The notes below the pieces were generated by a model. That model was not told the origin of the DNA. It saw nothing but the letters and a program-made list of their open reading frames with translations, and searched no databases. The translations under genes and the position numbers were made by a program. A stretch of 5,128 nucleotides of DNA from an uncultured Oscillospiraceae bacterium (GTDB lineage Bacteria; Bacillota; Clostridia; Oscillospirales; Ruminococcaceae), in contig CAKSSH010000069.1 in NCBI GenBank assembly GCA_934488695.1, positions 1-5,128 on the forward strand. Reading direction: 5' to 3'. Shown here one piece after another: positions 1 to 5,128 of this stretch (its first letter is position 1; the number at the start of each line of letters is the position of its first letter).

Positions 1-219
1 CAGCTTGTAGTAGTAGGGCTTGTTAACATCATCGTCAATGCCATAATACACAAACGGAATCTGGTCGTTTTTAGTCATGGTTCCATAATCTCCGGGGTAA
101 AATTTAACAGCATACGCTCCGGATTCCGCAAATACTGCCATCGGCACCAGCGACAGCATCATGCAAAGCGTCAGCAGGACGGTCAATAGTCTGCCGGTTC
201 GATTCGTACATTTTTTCAT
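1..219 (-). CDS. N-terminal part of a secreted protein (3'-truncated by window edge)
   Basis: The first 73 codons of a minus-strand gene start at ATG 219-217. GGAGG at 234-230 lies 10 nt upstream (8 nt if the match is read as GGAGGTT). The first 31 residues are a textbook signal peptide: MKKCTNRTGR, a Leu-rich core, then VPMAVFA with cleavage before E32. The mature start (ESGAYAVKFYPGDYGTM) resembles the opening strand of the small beta repeats (Flg_new/InlB B-repeat style, 'x-V-x-F-x-x-G-x-G-x-M') found in clostridial surface proteins. That resemblance is weak. An acidic and Tyr-rich stretch follows (GIDDDVNKPYYYKL) before the edge. The gene follows the 464-residue secreted-protein gene after 76 bp with no clear terminator, so it may be the fourth member of the same transcription unit. 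Confidence 0.85.
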   Translation of the reverse strand, partial: MKKCTNRTGRLLTVLLTLCMMLSLVPMAVFAESGAYAVKFYPGDYGTMTKNDQIPFVYYGIDDDVNKPYYYKL

Positions 220-260
220 AAGAAGATAACCTCCGTTTTTACGCGTGTTTGAAAGGCCGA

Positions 261-280
261 ATAAATTTATTTCAATAAAT
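261..280. repeat. AT-rich palindrome in the 76-bp gap
   Basis: ataaatttat (261-270) is self-complementary. Overlapping it, atttat (265-270) and ataaat (275-280) form a 6-bp hairpin with a 4-nt loop. The stems are all A:T and no proper U-tract follows, so this is not a convincing terminator. Without a terminator, read-through from the 464-residue gene into the next secreted-protein gene is plausible. It could also be part of a promoter or operator for that gene, but no good -35/-10 pair was found. Confidence 0.3.
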
Positions 281-295
281 CCGAACCAAACGATC

Positions 296-1690
296 TCACC
301 CCAAAACAGCGCCGCCCCATTCAACAACGGTAAAGCCTTTTCTCACAATAGGTGTGATCTCGGGCGTCTTTATTTCTTCACCATTATATACGGCAAAGCC
401 AAACCATATCCGGGTTATGCTGTCCGGCTCGGCGGAGAAGGATATCGGCATAGCCCTGTCAACGCCGCCTGTCAGTAGGGGATACATAATGTGATCTGCA
501 CCGTCTTTCAGATAATCGGACCAATACTCAATGAAGTCTGCTGTTTCCTGCTCATTAAAGCCGTATGCTGTCAGGATCCGGCGGAAAGTCTCGTCCCGTT
601 TTCCTGCCGGAACAAGGAAACCCTCCTCGGTTTGAAACGCATTCTTTTTCACAAGAGCCTCATAGAACAGATAGCCGTAGCTGTTTTTGTCTGCGTCGGT
701 GAGCGTGCCGTCCGGCGCCGCCGTTACGCTCCATTCTCCCGTATAGTCGGGAATGGATGCGGTCAGGCGCCCCGGCCTCTCAAAGGTGACGGTTATATCG
801 GTCTTTTCTTCGGGATAGAGATAAATATTCGGCTTTTTCGCCGTGACATGATTCGGCAGAATCGTGCTGCCTGCCTTCGGTGCCATGTTCAGCAGCTCGT
901 CGCGCAGCCATTCAAACTCCTTGTCGCGTCCCTCCTTTACCATCTGCGCATAAAAGTTCAGCTTATCGTAATAGCTCTTTTTCCACCAGTCCTCAACCGA
1001 CCATTCCGCGTCCCTTGACGGGTAAAATACATTTTGGAATAAGTCGGTATAATAATCATTAACATTCTGCACGGTAATGTCGAGGGTTCCCACCAGTGTG
1101 CTGTGATTGGCATAATCCAACACAGCCGTCTGCGTGGCGGTGTTGGACCACTCCTTCACCGCCTCCCCCAGCAGATAGTTTGTAAGCTTCACCCCTCCGG
1201 TGGGGTCTTTATCCCCGACTGCCATCTCCGCCCAGTTCATCATCGCCTGCCATGCGGTCAGTGTGTCATAGGCAGTGGAAAGCGCCGGATGGGCGGCATA
1301 GGGGTTATCCTGCGGATGGGTGAGCTGATGCGCCGCGGAAATGGAATCCATAACATTGGTCGCTGCACCGGCAACCGTGAATATCCCGTCACCGACCTTT
1401 ACCGCATCCCCGTAGTTAGAGGCAAAGTCAGGCGTGTTTTTTATGATGTTCCACCGCTCCCCGGCCTGGCTGAACCCGCCGGAAATATTGTTGCCGTAAT
1501 CATTCCAAAAGTTGAGTGAGGCGGTATATGCGTCGGATACCGAAGCGCCGACATGATCAATTACATCTCTTACCGACGGTGTCGTGACCTGTCCGCCCGT
1601 CGGGCTTCCTCTGTTTGCCGAAGCGGTGATAGGCAAAATGGGTATAAGCAGACAGCAGCTCAGCATAAGAGATAAAATTTGTTTTTTCAT
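296..1690 (-). CDS. Secreted protein with KPxIYLYP-type C-terminal domain
   Basis: 464 residues, ATG start with GGGAGG 8 nt upstream, TGA stop. Residues 1-25 are a signal peptide: MKK, a hydrophobic core, and an A-S-A cleavage site before N26. Two cysteines (12-13) fall inside the core without a proper lipobox, so a lipoprotein is unlikely; the mature chain has no cysteine. Residues about 38-280 look mainly helical and Trp/Tyr-rich, with one Gly/Ala-rich apolar patch near 100-120; I do not recognise this part. Residues 286-460 begin with KPNIYLYP (286-293), continue through a beta-rich stretch (ITVTFERPGRLTASIPDY) and a helical stretch (about 365-395), and end with GFTVVEWGG (452-460). From memory, this start and end recur in uncharacterised secreted clostridial and other bacterial proteins; I know no assigned function or catalytic residues. 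It is the third gene of the coupled cassette, so it is a likely client or partner of the two TPR proteins outside the cell. Confidence 0.9.
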   Translation of the reverse strand: MKKQILSLMLSCCLLIPILPITASANRGSPTGGQVTTPSVRDVIDHVGASVSDAYTASLNFWNDYGNNISGGFSQAGERWNIIKNTPDFASNYGDAVKVGDGIFTVAGAATNVMDSISAAHQLTHPQDNPYAAHPALSTAYDTLTAWQAMMNWAEMAVGDKDPTGGVKLTNYLLGEAVKEWSNTATQTAVLDYANHSTLVGTLDITVQNVNDYYTDLFQNVFYPSRDAEWSVEDWWKKSYYDKLNFYAQMVKEGRDKEFEWLRDELLNMAPKAGSTILPNHVTAKKPNIYLYPEEKTDITVTFERPGRLTASIPDYTGEWSVTAAPDGTLTDADKNSYGYLFYEALVKKNAFQTEEGFLVPAGKRDETFRRILTAYGFNEQETADFIEYWSDYLKDGADHIMYPLLTGGVDRAMPISFSAEPDSITRIWFGFAVYNGEEIKTPEITPIVRKGFTVVEWGGAVLG

Positions 1691-2497
1691 TTATGCCGCC
1701 TCCCTTTCAACGCATTCTTGATAGGTATCAATAATACTTCTTAAATATTTATCTTTTCCGGCAAGCTTTCCGGCGCTGTTCAAATATTCCCGCGCCGCCT
1801 TATAACTTCCTCTGTCATAGGATATTACGCCGAGATAGCACAGGGAATAGCCGTCCGACGGGTCGAGGAGCTGTGCTTTTTTCAGGTAATAAATCGCAGA
1901 TGTATTGTCTCCGTTTTTATAATAGGAAAGTCCCAGCAGCAGATGCCCCTGCGCCCAGGAAGGGTGCTCGGCAACCGCGTCCAGCAGTGTGCTGACGACA
2001 TAAGAGAAGTTGCCTTTGTCGAATTTGTTGTACCATTCCACCATTGTCCGATAATACGCTATGCTTGTTTCGTTTTTGAGTTTAAAAAGCATCGACCTGC
2101 TTTTATCCGCTTCACCCGCTTGCATATAGTATTTCGCAAGGCAGAGCGCGGAGGGATCGTCCTCGCCGTACACGTCGATATAAGCGTTGTATTTTTCTTC
2201 GGCAGCCTCGGCGGTTTCAGCAGTGGTAAGCTTCTTCAGGAGGGCTTCTTTTTGCTGCAGGGTGCCTCTGCCTATACCGGGTGTAATAAATACGCAGCAT
2301 ATAACCGCCAGGAGCAGACCCGCCGACGCCGACGCCATGCCGAGCCGTATCTTCCCTTGCTTTTTCAGCAGAATGAAAGACACAATACCCGCCGCACCAA
2401 GCAGCAGCCCGACAATGCCCGGCAAAACAGCACCTCCGAGAAAGAAGGTTTGCAGAAACAAAATAAGAAAGACGGCAGATAAAAGTATAATCAACAT
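1691..2497 (-). CDS. Membrane-anchored TPR protein
   Basis: 268 residues, ATG start overlapping the previous stop by one base (TAATG), TAA stop. Three hydrophobic segments are visible, at about 2-20, 22-44 and 53-72. The only strongly basic loop, KKQGKIR at 45-51, lies between the second and third. That places it in the cytoplasm and sends everything after residue 73 to the outside. Residues about 80-110 are a charged, Ala/Glu-rich helix (TAETAEAAEEKY). TPR-like units follow: a weaker one around 115-148, a good one at 181-214 (GHLLLGLSYYKNGDNTSAIY ending in LDPSD), and another at 215-248 (YLGVISYDRGSYKAAREYLN). No enzyme motif was seen. It shares the membrane-plus-extracytoplasmic-TPR plan with the preceding 809-residue protein, so the two probably work together on the cell surface. 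The specific function is not recognised. Confidence 0.9.
   Translation of the reverse strand: MLIILLSAVFLILFLQTFFLGGAVLPGIVGLLLGAAGIVSFILLKKQGKIRLGMASASAGLLLAVICCVFITPGIGRGTLQQKEALLKKLTTAETAEAAEEKYNAYIDVYGEDDPSALCLAKYYMQAGEADKSRSMLFKLKNETSIAYYRTMVEWYNKFDKGNFSYVVSTLLDAVAEHPSWAQGHLLLGLSYYKNGDNTSAIYYLKKAQLLDPSDGYSLCYLGVISYDRGSYKAAREYLNSAGKLAGKDKYLRSIIDTYQECVEREAA
1699..1704 (-). promoter_or_regulatory. Internal ribosome binding site for the 464-residue gene
   Basis: GGGAGG on the minus strand sits in the last codons of the 268-residue gene, 8 nt before the ATG at 1690-1688. The upstream TAA (1693-1691) directly abuts this ATG with no intervening base. The match is strong and fixes the start that gives a clean signal peptide. 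Confidence 0.75.
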
Positions 2498-4926
2498 TAT
2501 TCGTTTTCCCCCTTCTGCGACGCTTTGTGCTGCTTTTCTATCATTGCTTTCGCGCCCTCGCGGTATGAGTACGGATGAATACCGATGCCCTCATAGTCGC
2601 TGTAATAATTGAACCACGGGCTCAGACCGACGGCGATTTCGGCGGCGGTATAGGCATTCTCCCACTCCTCCAGTTCTTCATATGCAGCATAAAGCGCATA
2701 CCATATCATCGGGTCGTCGCTCTTATACTCGATCGCTTTTTTATAAGCCTTTACAGCTTCCCCGAATTTTTCCTGCTGCATCAGCGTCACGCCCTTGAGA
2801 TAATAAGGATAGCACAGCTCTCCGCGTTCGGAAATCACCCGATCCGCAGCGGCAAGCGCCGTTTCCATCGCCTGCGGATAGGCGGCGTCATAAATGGAGT
2901 GACCGCCGTAGGACGGATAGCAGGTATTCACATATGCCTCCATATAGTTTTTTAAGAATTCATCGCTGCCGAGCTTATTTATCTGCTCCTCGCCGAGCAG
3001 ACCGTACTTTGCTTTTGTGGTTTCGGTATCCACGACCAGCAGCGAAAGATAGGAATGCAGCAGCTCATCCGCCTTTTTGGGATATTCGCTCGTCTTTACC
3101 TGCTCTGCAAGCTCCAGCACATATTCGACGGAAGTGTTAAAATCCTCCTTTTCCAGGGTGGCTGCCGCCGCATAATAGAGGGGTGCGGGATCCGTTTTGT
3201 CCTTCGCCTCCTTTGCAAGCTTCAGACATTCATCATATCGCTCGGTTTTCAGCAGCGCATACAGGGTGTTTTCCCGGATAAAGGGCGAATCAAAATCCTT
3301 CAGTGCCTCCAGACCGTAATCCGCGCATTTATCCAGAGCCAGCGCCCGCAGATAGGTCTGCATGACCAGCTTTTTGATTCCGAGCTGTTCTTCTTCGGTT
3401 ATGTCCTTTCCGAGCTGCTTTTCAAACTGCTTTTCAAAATTTTCGGCCACGGTGAGGATTTTCTTATCATCCGAATAATCCGAAACAAGGTTCAGCGCGT
3501 GCTGCTCCTGGTTGTTATACAGCATCACTGCTATGTAGTTCCACACGAAGTCCTCCGGGGTTTTCAGTGCCTTTTCAATGGCGCGGCTTACGAATTGATA
3601 GGTGATGCCGGTGCCGACGGAATCGGCAATATTGGTGCCGTTAGTAACGCCCACCCGCATTTTTGCAAGCAGCTCGGCATATTCAAAGCTGTTTTGATAA
3701 GAGGCTGCATTCTCTATCACCTCTGCCATCGCCGCGGCATTCTCCTCAATCTCCGGAAGCCCGCCGAAATACAGCCCGTTTGCCGCTAAATTTGTCAGTA
3801 TCTCCGTCCGCCGATTTTTCTGCTCCGCCGTCAGCGTGTCCGCTTTTTTATATTCAGACAGCATTTCAAAGCAGTAATCGGTATCCCGAATATAGCCCGC
3901 CGTATAATACCTCTCCATGGTTTCCAGACGGTCGCTTTTGTGATTGGCGTAGGTATCAAGATAGGCAAGCATCTGATTTGAGGCAATCTCGCTTTCGGAA
4001 ATATCGTTCCAGCCGCCGTCGGCAATCTTTTTCCATATCGCAAGCTCCCGCTGGATATCGCTGTATTCGTTGACCGCCGTGATGATGTTGCCGCCCAGCA
4101 GATTGTAGCACGCCGCGTTTGTGCGGTAATAATACTCATCCTTCAGTCTTTCTGCGGGCGAGGTTTCTTTCGGGAAAAGCGCCAGCGCGGAGAACATCAG
4201 CACAGCAATGCTGATAAATGCCGGAATATAGGGAAATAAGGATTTTTTTGCGATTGTCGGCAAGGCTTCTTCGCTTGCCGCCGCCTGTGTTTTTCTGCTG
4301 CAAACAAATTTCAGCACGGGCAGGATCATTGCCCAGCGGAACAGCATGTTCAAAAGCTTTGCCACAAGCTTTACACACCACACCTTTGTTCCGGCAAAGA
4401 CAGCCTGCACACCGAGCCCGAAAAAGTAGGGCAATAGATAAAAGAAAACAATTGCGAGCAATACATAGAGCGCCGTTTTGGCGATATTGCGACTGATTTT
4501 TTCTTTGGGTCTGCCGCTCACAGCAGAGCCGAGCAGGTAAAAAGAAAATCCGAGCAGTATGCCGGCAGCAGCACAGCCGATGATTTTCCCGATTTCGCCG
4601 AAGCGGTCACCGAGAAAAGCTGTTAGGAGATAGCCGCCGTACAAGGCTGCCATGCAGGGAAGACAGCCCTTGAGCCATACCGCAACAGCTTGCTTTATTT
4701 GCCCGACAAGCGGACGGATCGCCAACAAGGAAAATCCGCAGGTGCAGACAAAGCAGAACAAATCTGCAAAGAATACCTTTCCCGTGCCCAACGATTCTTT
4801 TGTTAGGCATAACAGTATCGTTTTTATTAAGTCCGGTAAAACACCAAGTGCGGCAAGTACGCCGAAAGTCCACTTTGCCGAAGCGCTTGTATATGTCATT
4901 CTGACATACTCCATTACTCTTTTCAC
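2497..4926 (-). CDS. Polytopic membrane protein with long C-terminal TPR region
   Basis: 809 residues, GTG start supported by GGAGG 8 nt upstream, TAA stop. Hydrophobic segments lie at about residues 20-40, 51-70, 82-105, 114-134, 150-171, 189-208 (weaker, contains R197) and 230-251. Basic loops (N-terminus, 71-80, the very basic 138-150, and 211-228) alternate with less charged ones. By the positive-inside rule this gives N-in, seven spans, and about 558 C-terminal residues outside the membrane. That region is helical. Clear TPR-like units are at about 706-737 (YYLKGVTLMQQEKFGEAVKAY) and 740-772; weaker ones are near 552-575 and 584-607. The last part, about 769-792, is aromatic-rich (SPWFNYYSDYEG). 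No catalytic motif was seen. TPR regions bind proteins, so a scaffold or assembly role is inferred. It is the first gene of a coupled three-gene cassette. If segment 189-208 does not span the membrane, the TPR region would instead be cytoplasmic. Confidence 0.9.
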   Translation of the reverse strand: MKRVMEYVRMTYTSASAKWTFGVLAALGVLPDLIKTILLCLTKESLGTGKVFFADLFCFVCTCGFSLLAIRPLVGQIKQAVAVWLKGCLPCMAALYGGYLLTAFLGDRFGEIGKIIGCAAAGILLGFSFYLLGSAVSGRPKEKISRNIAKTALYVLLAIVFFYLLPYFFGLGVQAVFAGTKVWCVKLVAKLLNMLFRWAMILPVLKFVCSRKTQAAASEEALPTIAKKSLFPYIPAFISIAVLMFSALALFPKETSPAERLKDEYYYRTNAACYNLLGGNIITAVNEYSDIQRELAIWKKIADGGWNDISESEIASNQMLAYLDTYANHKSDRLETMERYYTAGYIRDTDYCFEMLSEYKKADTLTAEQKNRRTEILTNLAANGLYFGGLPEIEENAAAMAEVIENAASYQNSFEYAELLAKMRVGVTNGTNIADSVGTGITYQFVSRAIEKALKTPEDFVWNYIAVMLYNNQEQHALNLVSDYSDDKKILTVAENFEKQFEKQLGKDITEEEQLGIKKLVMQTYLRALALDKCADYGLEALKDFDSPFIRENTLYALLKTERYDECLKLAKEAKDKTDPAPLYYAAAATLEKEDFNTSVEYVLELAEQVKTSEYPKKADELLHSYLSLLVVDTETTKAKYGLLGEEQINKLGSDEFLKNYMEAYVNTCYPSYGGHSIYDAAYPQAMETALAAADRVISERGELCYPYYLKGVTLMQQEKFGEAVKAYKKAIEYKSDDPMIWYALYAAYEELEEWENAYTAAEIAVGLSPWFNYYSDYEGIGIHPYSYREGAKAMIEKQHKASQKGENE
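2508..2516 (-). promoter_or_regulatory. Internal ribosome binding site for the 268-residue gene
   Basis: AGAAGGGGG on the minus strand lies inside the 3' end of the 809-residue gene, 10 nt before the ATG at 2497-2495. It is a G-rich, imperfect Shine-Dalgarno match. It supports this start and, with the TAATG stop-start overlap, suggests re-initiation by ribosomes finishing the upstream gene. Confidence 0.55.
3415..3438 (-). repeat. In-frame 12-bp tandem duplication (FEKQ-FEKQ)
   Basis: The 12-mer ctgcttttcaaa occurs twice, head to tail and identical, at 3415-3426 and 3427-3438. It falls on codon boundaries and encodes FEKQ twice (residues 497-504 of the 809-residue protein), within a Glu/Lys/Gln-rich probable helix between TPR-like parts. 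Confidence 0.8.
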
Positions 4927-4934
4927 GGGAATTT

Positions 4935-4939
4935 CCTCC
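4935..4939 (-). promoter_or_regulatory. Ribosome binding site that fixes a GTG start
   Basis: A perfect GGAGG lies 8 nt upstream of GTG at 4926-4924. The next in-frame ATG is four codons downstream (residue 5) and would be 20 nt from this site, too far for normal initiation. The GTG is therefore chosen as the start of the 809-residue protein. Confidence 0.8.
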
Positions 4940-4950
4940 GATTCTTTTTT

Positions 4951-5001
4951 GGCTTGATTTCAGCTTTTTGTTTTTTAGTATTCAACCCGGAAATCAAGGC
5001 C
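4951..5001. repeat. Imperfect inverted repeat spanning the upstream stop codon and the intergenic gap
   Basis: The 9-bp arm cttgatttc (4953-4961) is perfectly complementary to gaaatcaag (4990-4998). Two more G:C pairs (4951-4952 with 5000-5001) form if g4999 is bulged. The loop is 28 nt. The upstream gene's TGA sits inside the 4990-4998 arm. Read on the minus strand the far arm is followed by an A-run, so it is not an intrinsic terminator in the direction of the genes. Read on the plus strand the second arm is followed by ttgttttgttt, so it could act as a weak terminator against antisense transcription. Alternatively the arms could be an operator, because one overlaps the candidate -10 element. 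The repeat is directly visible; its role is inferred. Confidence 0.5.
4957..4985 (-). promoter_or_regulatory. Candidate sigma-A promoter of the TPR cassette
   Basis: On the minus strand, TTGAAT (4985-4980, four of six matches to TTGACA) is followed after exactly 17 nt by TGAAAT (4962-4957, four of six matches to TATAAT). The spacer is A-rich (AAAAAACAAAAA). Transcription would begin near 4950, giving a short leader that contains the GGAGG site of the 809-residue gene. The -10 lacks the highly conserved A at position 2, which weakens the call. Position and spacing are good; short matches of this kind also occur by chance. Confidence 0.35.
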
Positions 5002-5128
5002 TTGTTTTGTTTATCTCAAGCTCGTTTTCCAAGTGCTGCGATACACTGTCGGCTATGGCGGTCGTTGCTCGCCGAATACCGGCGTCGGACAGCCCCTTGC
5101 AAGGATGTATCATCGTGACGGATAACTC
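4994..5128 (-). CDS. C-terminal end of an unrecognised protein (5'-truncated by window edge)
   Basis: An open minus-strand frame enters at the window edge and runs 44 codons to a TGA at 4996-4994. The visible tail begins ELSVTMIHPC and ends LENELEINKTRP. It reads as a plausible soluble helical C-terminus, with a polar, charged end and no hydrophobic segment. The family is not recognised and no motif is diagnostic. It lies upstream of the TPR cassette on the same strand, 67 bp from the next start, so co-transcription is possible, but a candidate promoter in the gap suggests the cassette can also start independently. The same stretch has another minus-strand frame that stays open for 36 codons from near the edge (ending GKRA, TGA). 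That frame looks less protein-like (basic, Arg-rich, low hydrophobic content), so this frame is preferred without certainty. Confidence 0.5.
   Translation of the reverse strand, partial: ELSVTMIHPCKGLSDAGIRRATTAIADSVSQHLENELEINKTRP

Noticed and set aside
235..295. Possible promoter for the partial secreted-protein gene (TTGAAA with a 17-nt spacer)
   Set aside because: The -35 match is good, but the hexamer at the correct distance (TCAAAC) matches only three of six -10 positions. Nearby alternatives are no better.
491..1519. Plus-strand open frames opposite the 464-residue secreted protein
   Set aside because: The opposite strand has a signal peptide, a ribosome binding site and a recognisable C-terminal domain. 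The plus-strand translations are Arg/Cys/His-rich and lack any motif.
1943..2612. Plus-strand open frames opposite the 268-residue TPR protein, including one spanning the cassette junction
   Set aside because: Their sequences are basic and low in structure, as expected for antisense of membrane and TPR coding sequence. The real gene has coupled start and stop signals.
3055..3789. Long plus-strand open frame (244 codons) opposite the 809-residue gene
   Set aside because: It lies wholly antisense to a well-supported gene with a good start and domain structure. Its translation is Leu/Ile/Phe/Arg-rich in the way typical of reverse-complement shadows, and no ribosome binding site is evident.
4258..4280. 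Short inverted repeat cggcaag/cttgccg with a 9-nt loop
   Set aside because: It is inside the coding sequence of the 809-residue gene with no T-tract following on either strand. It is best explained by codon content.
3831..4381. Minus-strand open frames of 81 and 102 codons inside the 809-residue gene
   Set aside because: They are out-of-frame overlaps inside a longer gene with clear membrane and TPR features, and no separate ribosome binding site was seen.
1..5128. CRISPR array, tRNA/rRNA genes, insertion sequence ends, attachment sites
   Set aside because: No regularly spaced repeats, cloverleaf-like sequence, transposase coding or terminal inverted repeats were seen on either strand.

Overview
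The window looks like part of a chromosome, or a large accessory segment, of a Gram-positive Firmicute. It is most likely a Clostridia/Oscillospiraceae-type gut or anaerobe genome. The clues are strong GGAGG-type ribosome binding sites, a GTG start, KK-initiated signal peptides with AxA cleavage sites (one with the 'LSLVPMAVFA' style common in gut Clostridia), moderate GC by eye, and a C-terminal 'KPxIYLYP ... VVEWGG' domain that I recall from uncharacterised clostridial secreted proteins. No tRNA, rRNA, CRISPR array, transposase or phage gene is visible. The taxonomic placement is inference, not a measured match.

Every supported gene is on the minus strand, so transcription runs from high to low coordinates. 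In that order there are: (1) the 3' end of an unrecognised gene (5128 to 4994, 44 codons visible); (2) a 67-bp gap with a candidate sigma-A promoter framed by a 9-bp inverted repeat; (3) an 809-residue protein with about seven membrane segments followed by a long helical/TPR region (4926 to 2497); (4) a 268-residue protein with three membrane segments and TPR repeats (2497 to 1691); (5) a 464-residue secreted protein (1690 to 296) with a helical N-terminal part and the KPxIYLYP-type C-terminal domain; (6) a 76-bp gap with an AT-rich palindrome; (7) the first 73 codons of another secreted protein (219 to 1), cut by the window edge.

Genes 3 to 5 form a tight cassette. The stop of the first overlaps the start of the second by one base (TAATG), and the stop of the second abuts the start of the third (TAAATG), each with a ribosome binding site inside the preceding gene. 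The charge distribution around the membrane segments places the TPR regions of both membrane proteins outside the cytoplasm, where the secreted third protein would also be. The working model is a surface assembly: two membrane-anchored extracytoplasmic TPR scaffolds co-translated with an exported client or partner, possibly followed by a second exported protein. No catalytic motif is visible in any of the genes, so the biochemical role is unknown. This cassette is the most plausible candidate for an undescribed system here.
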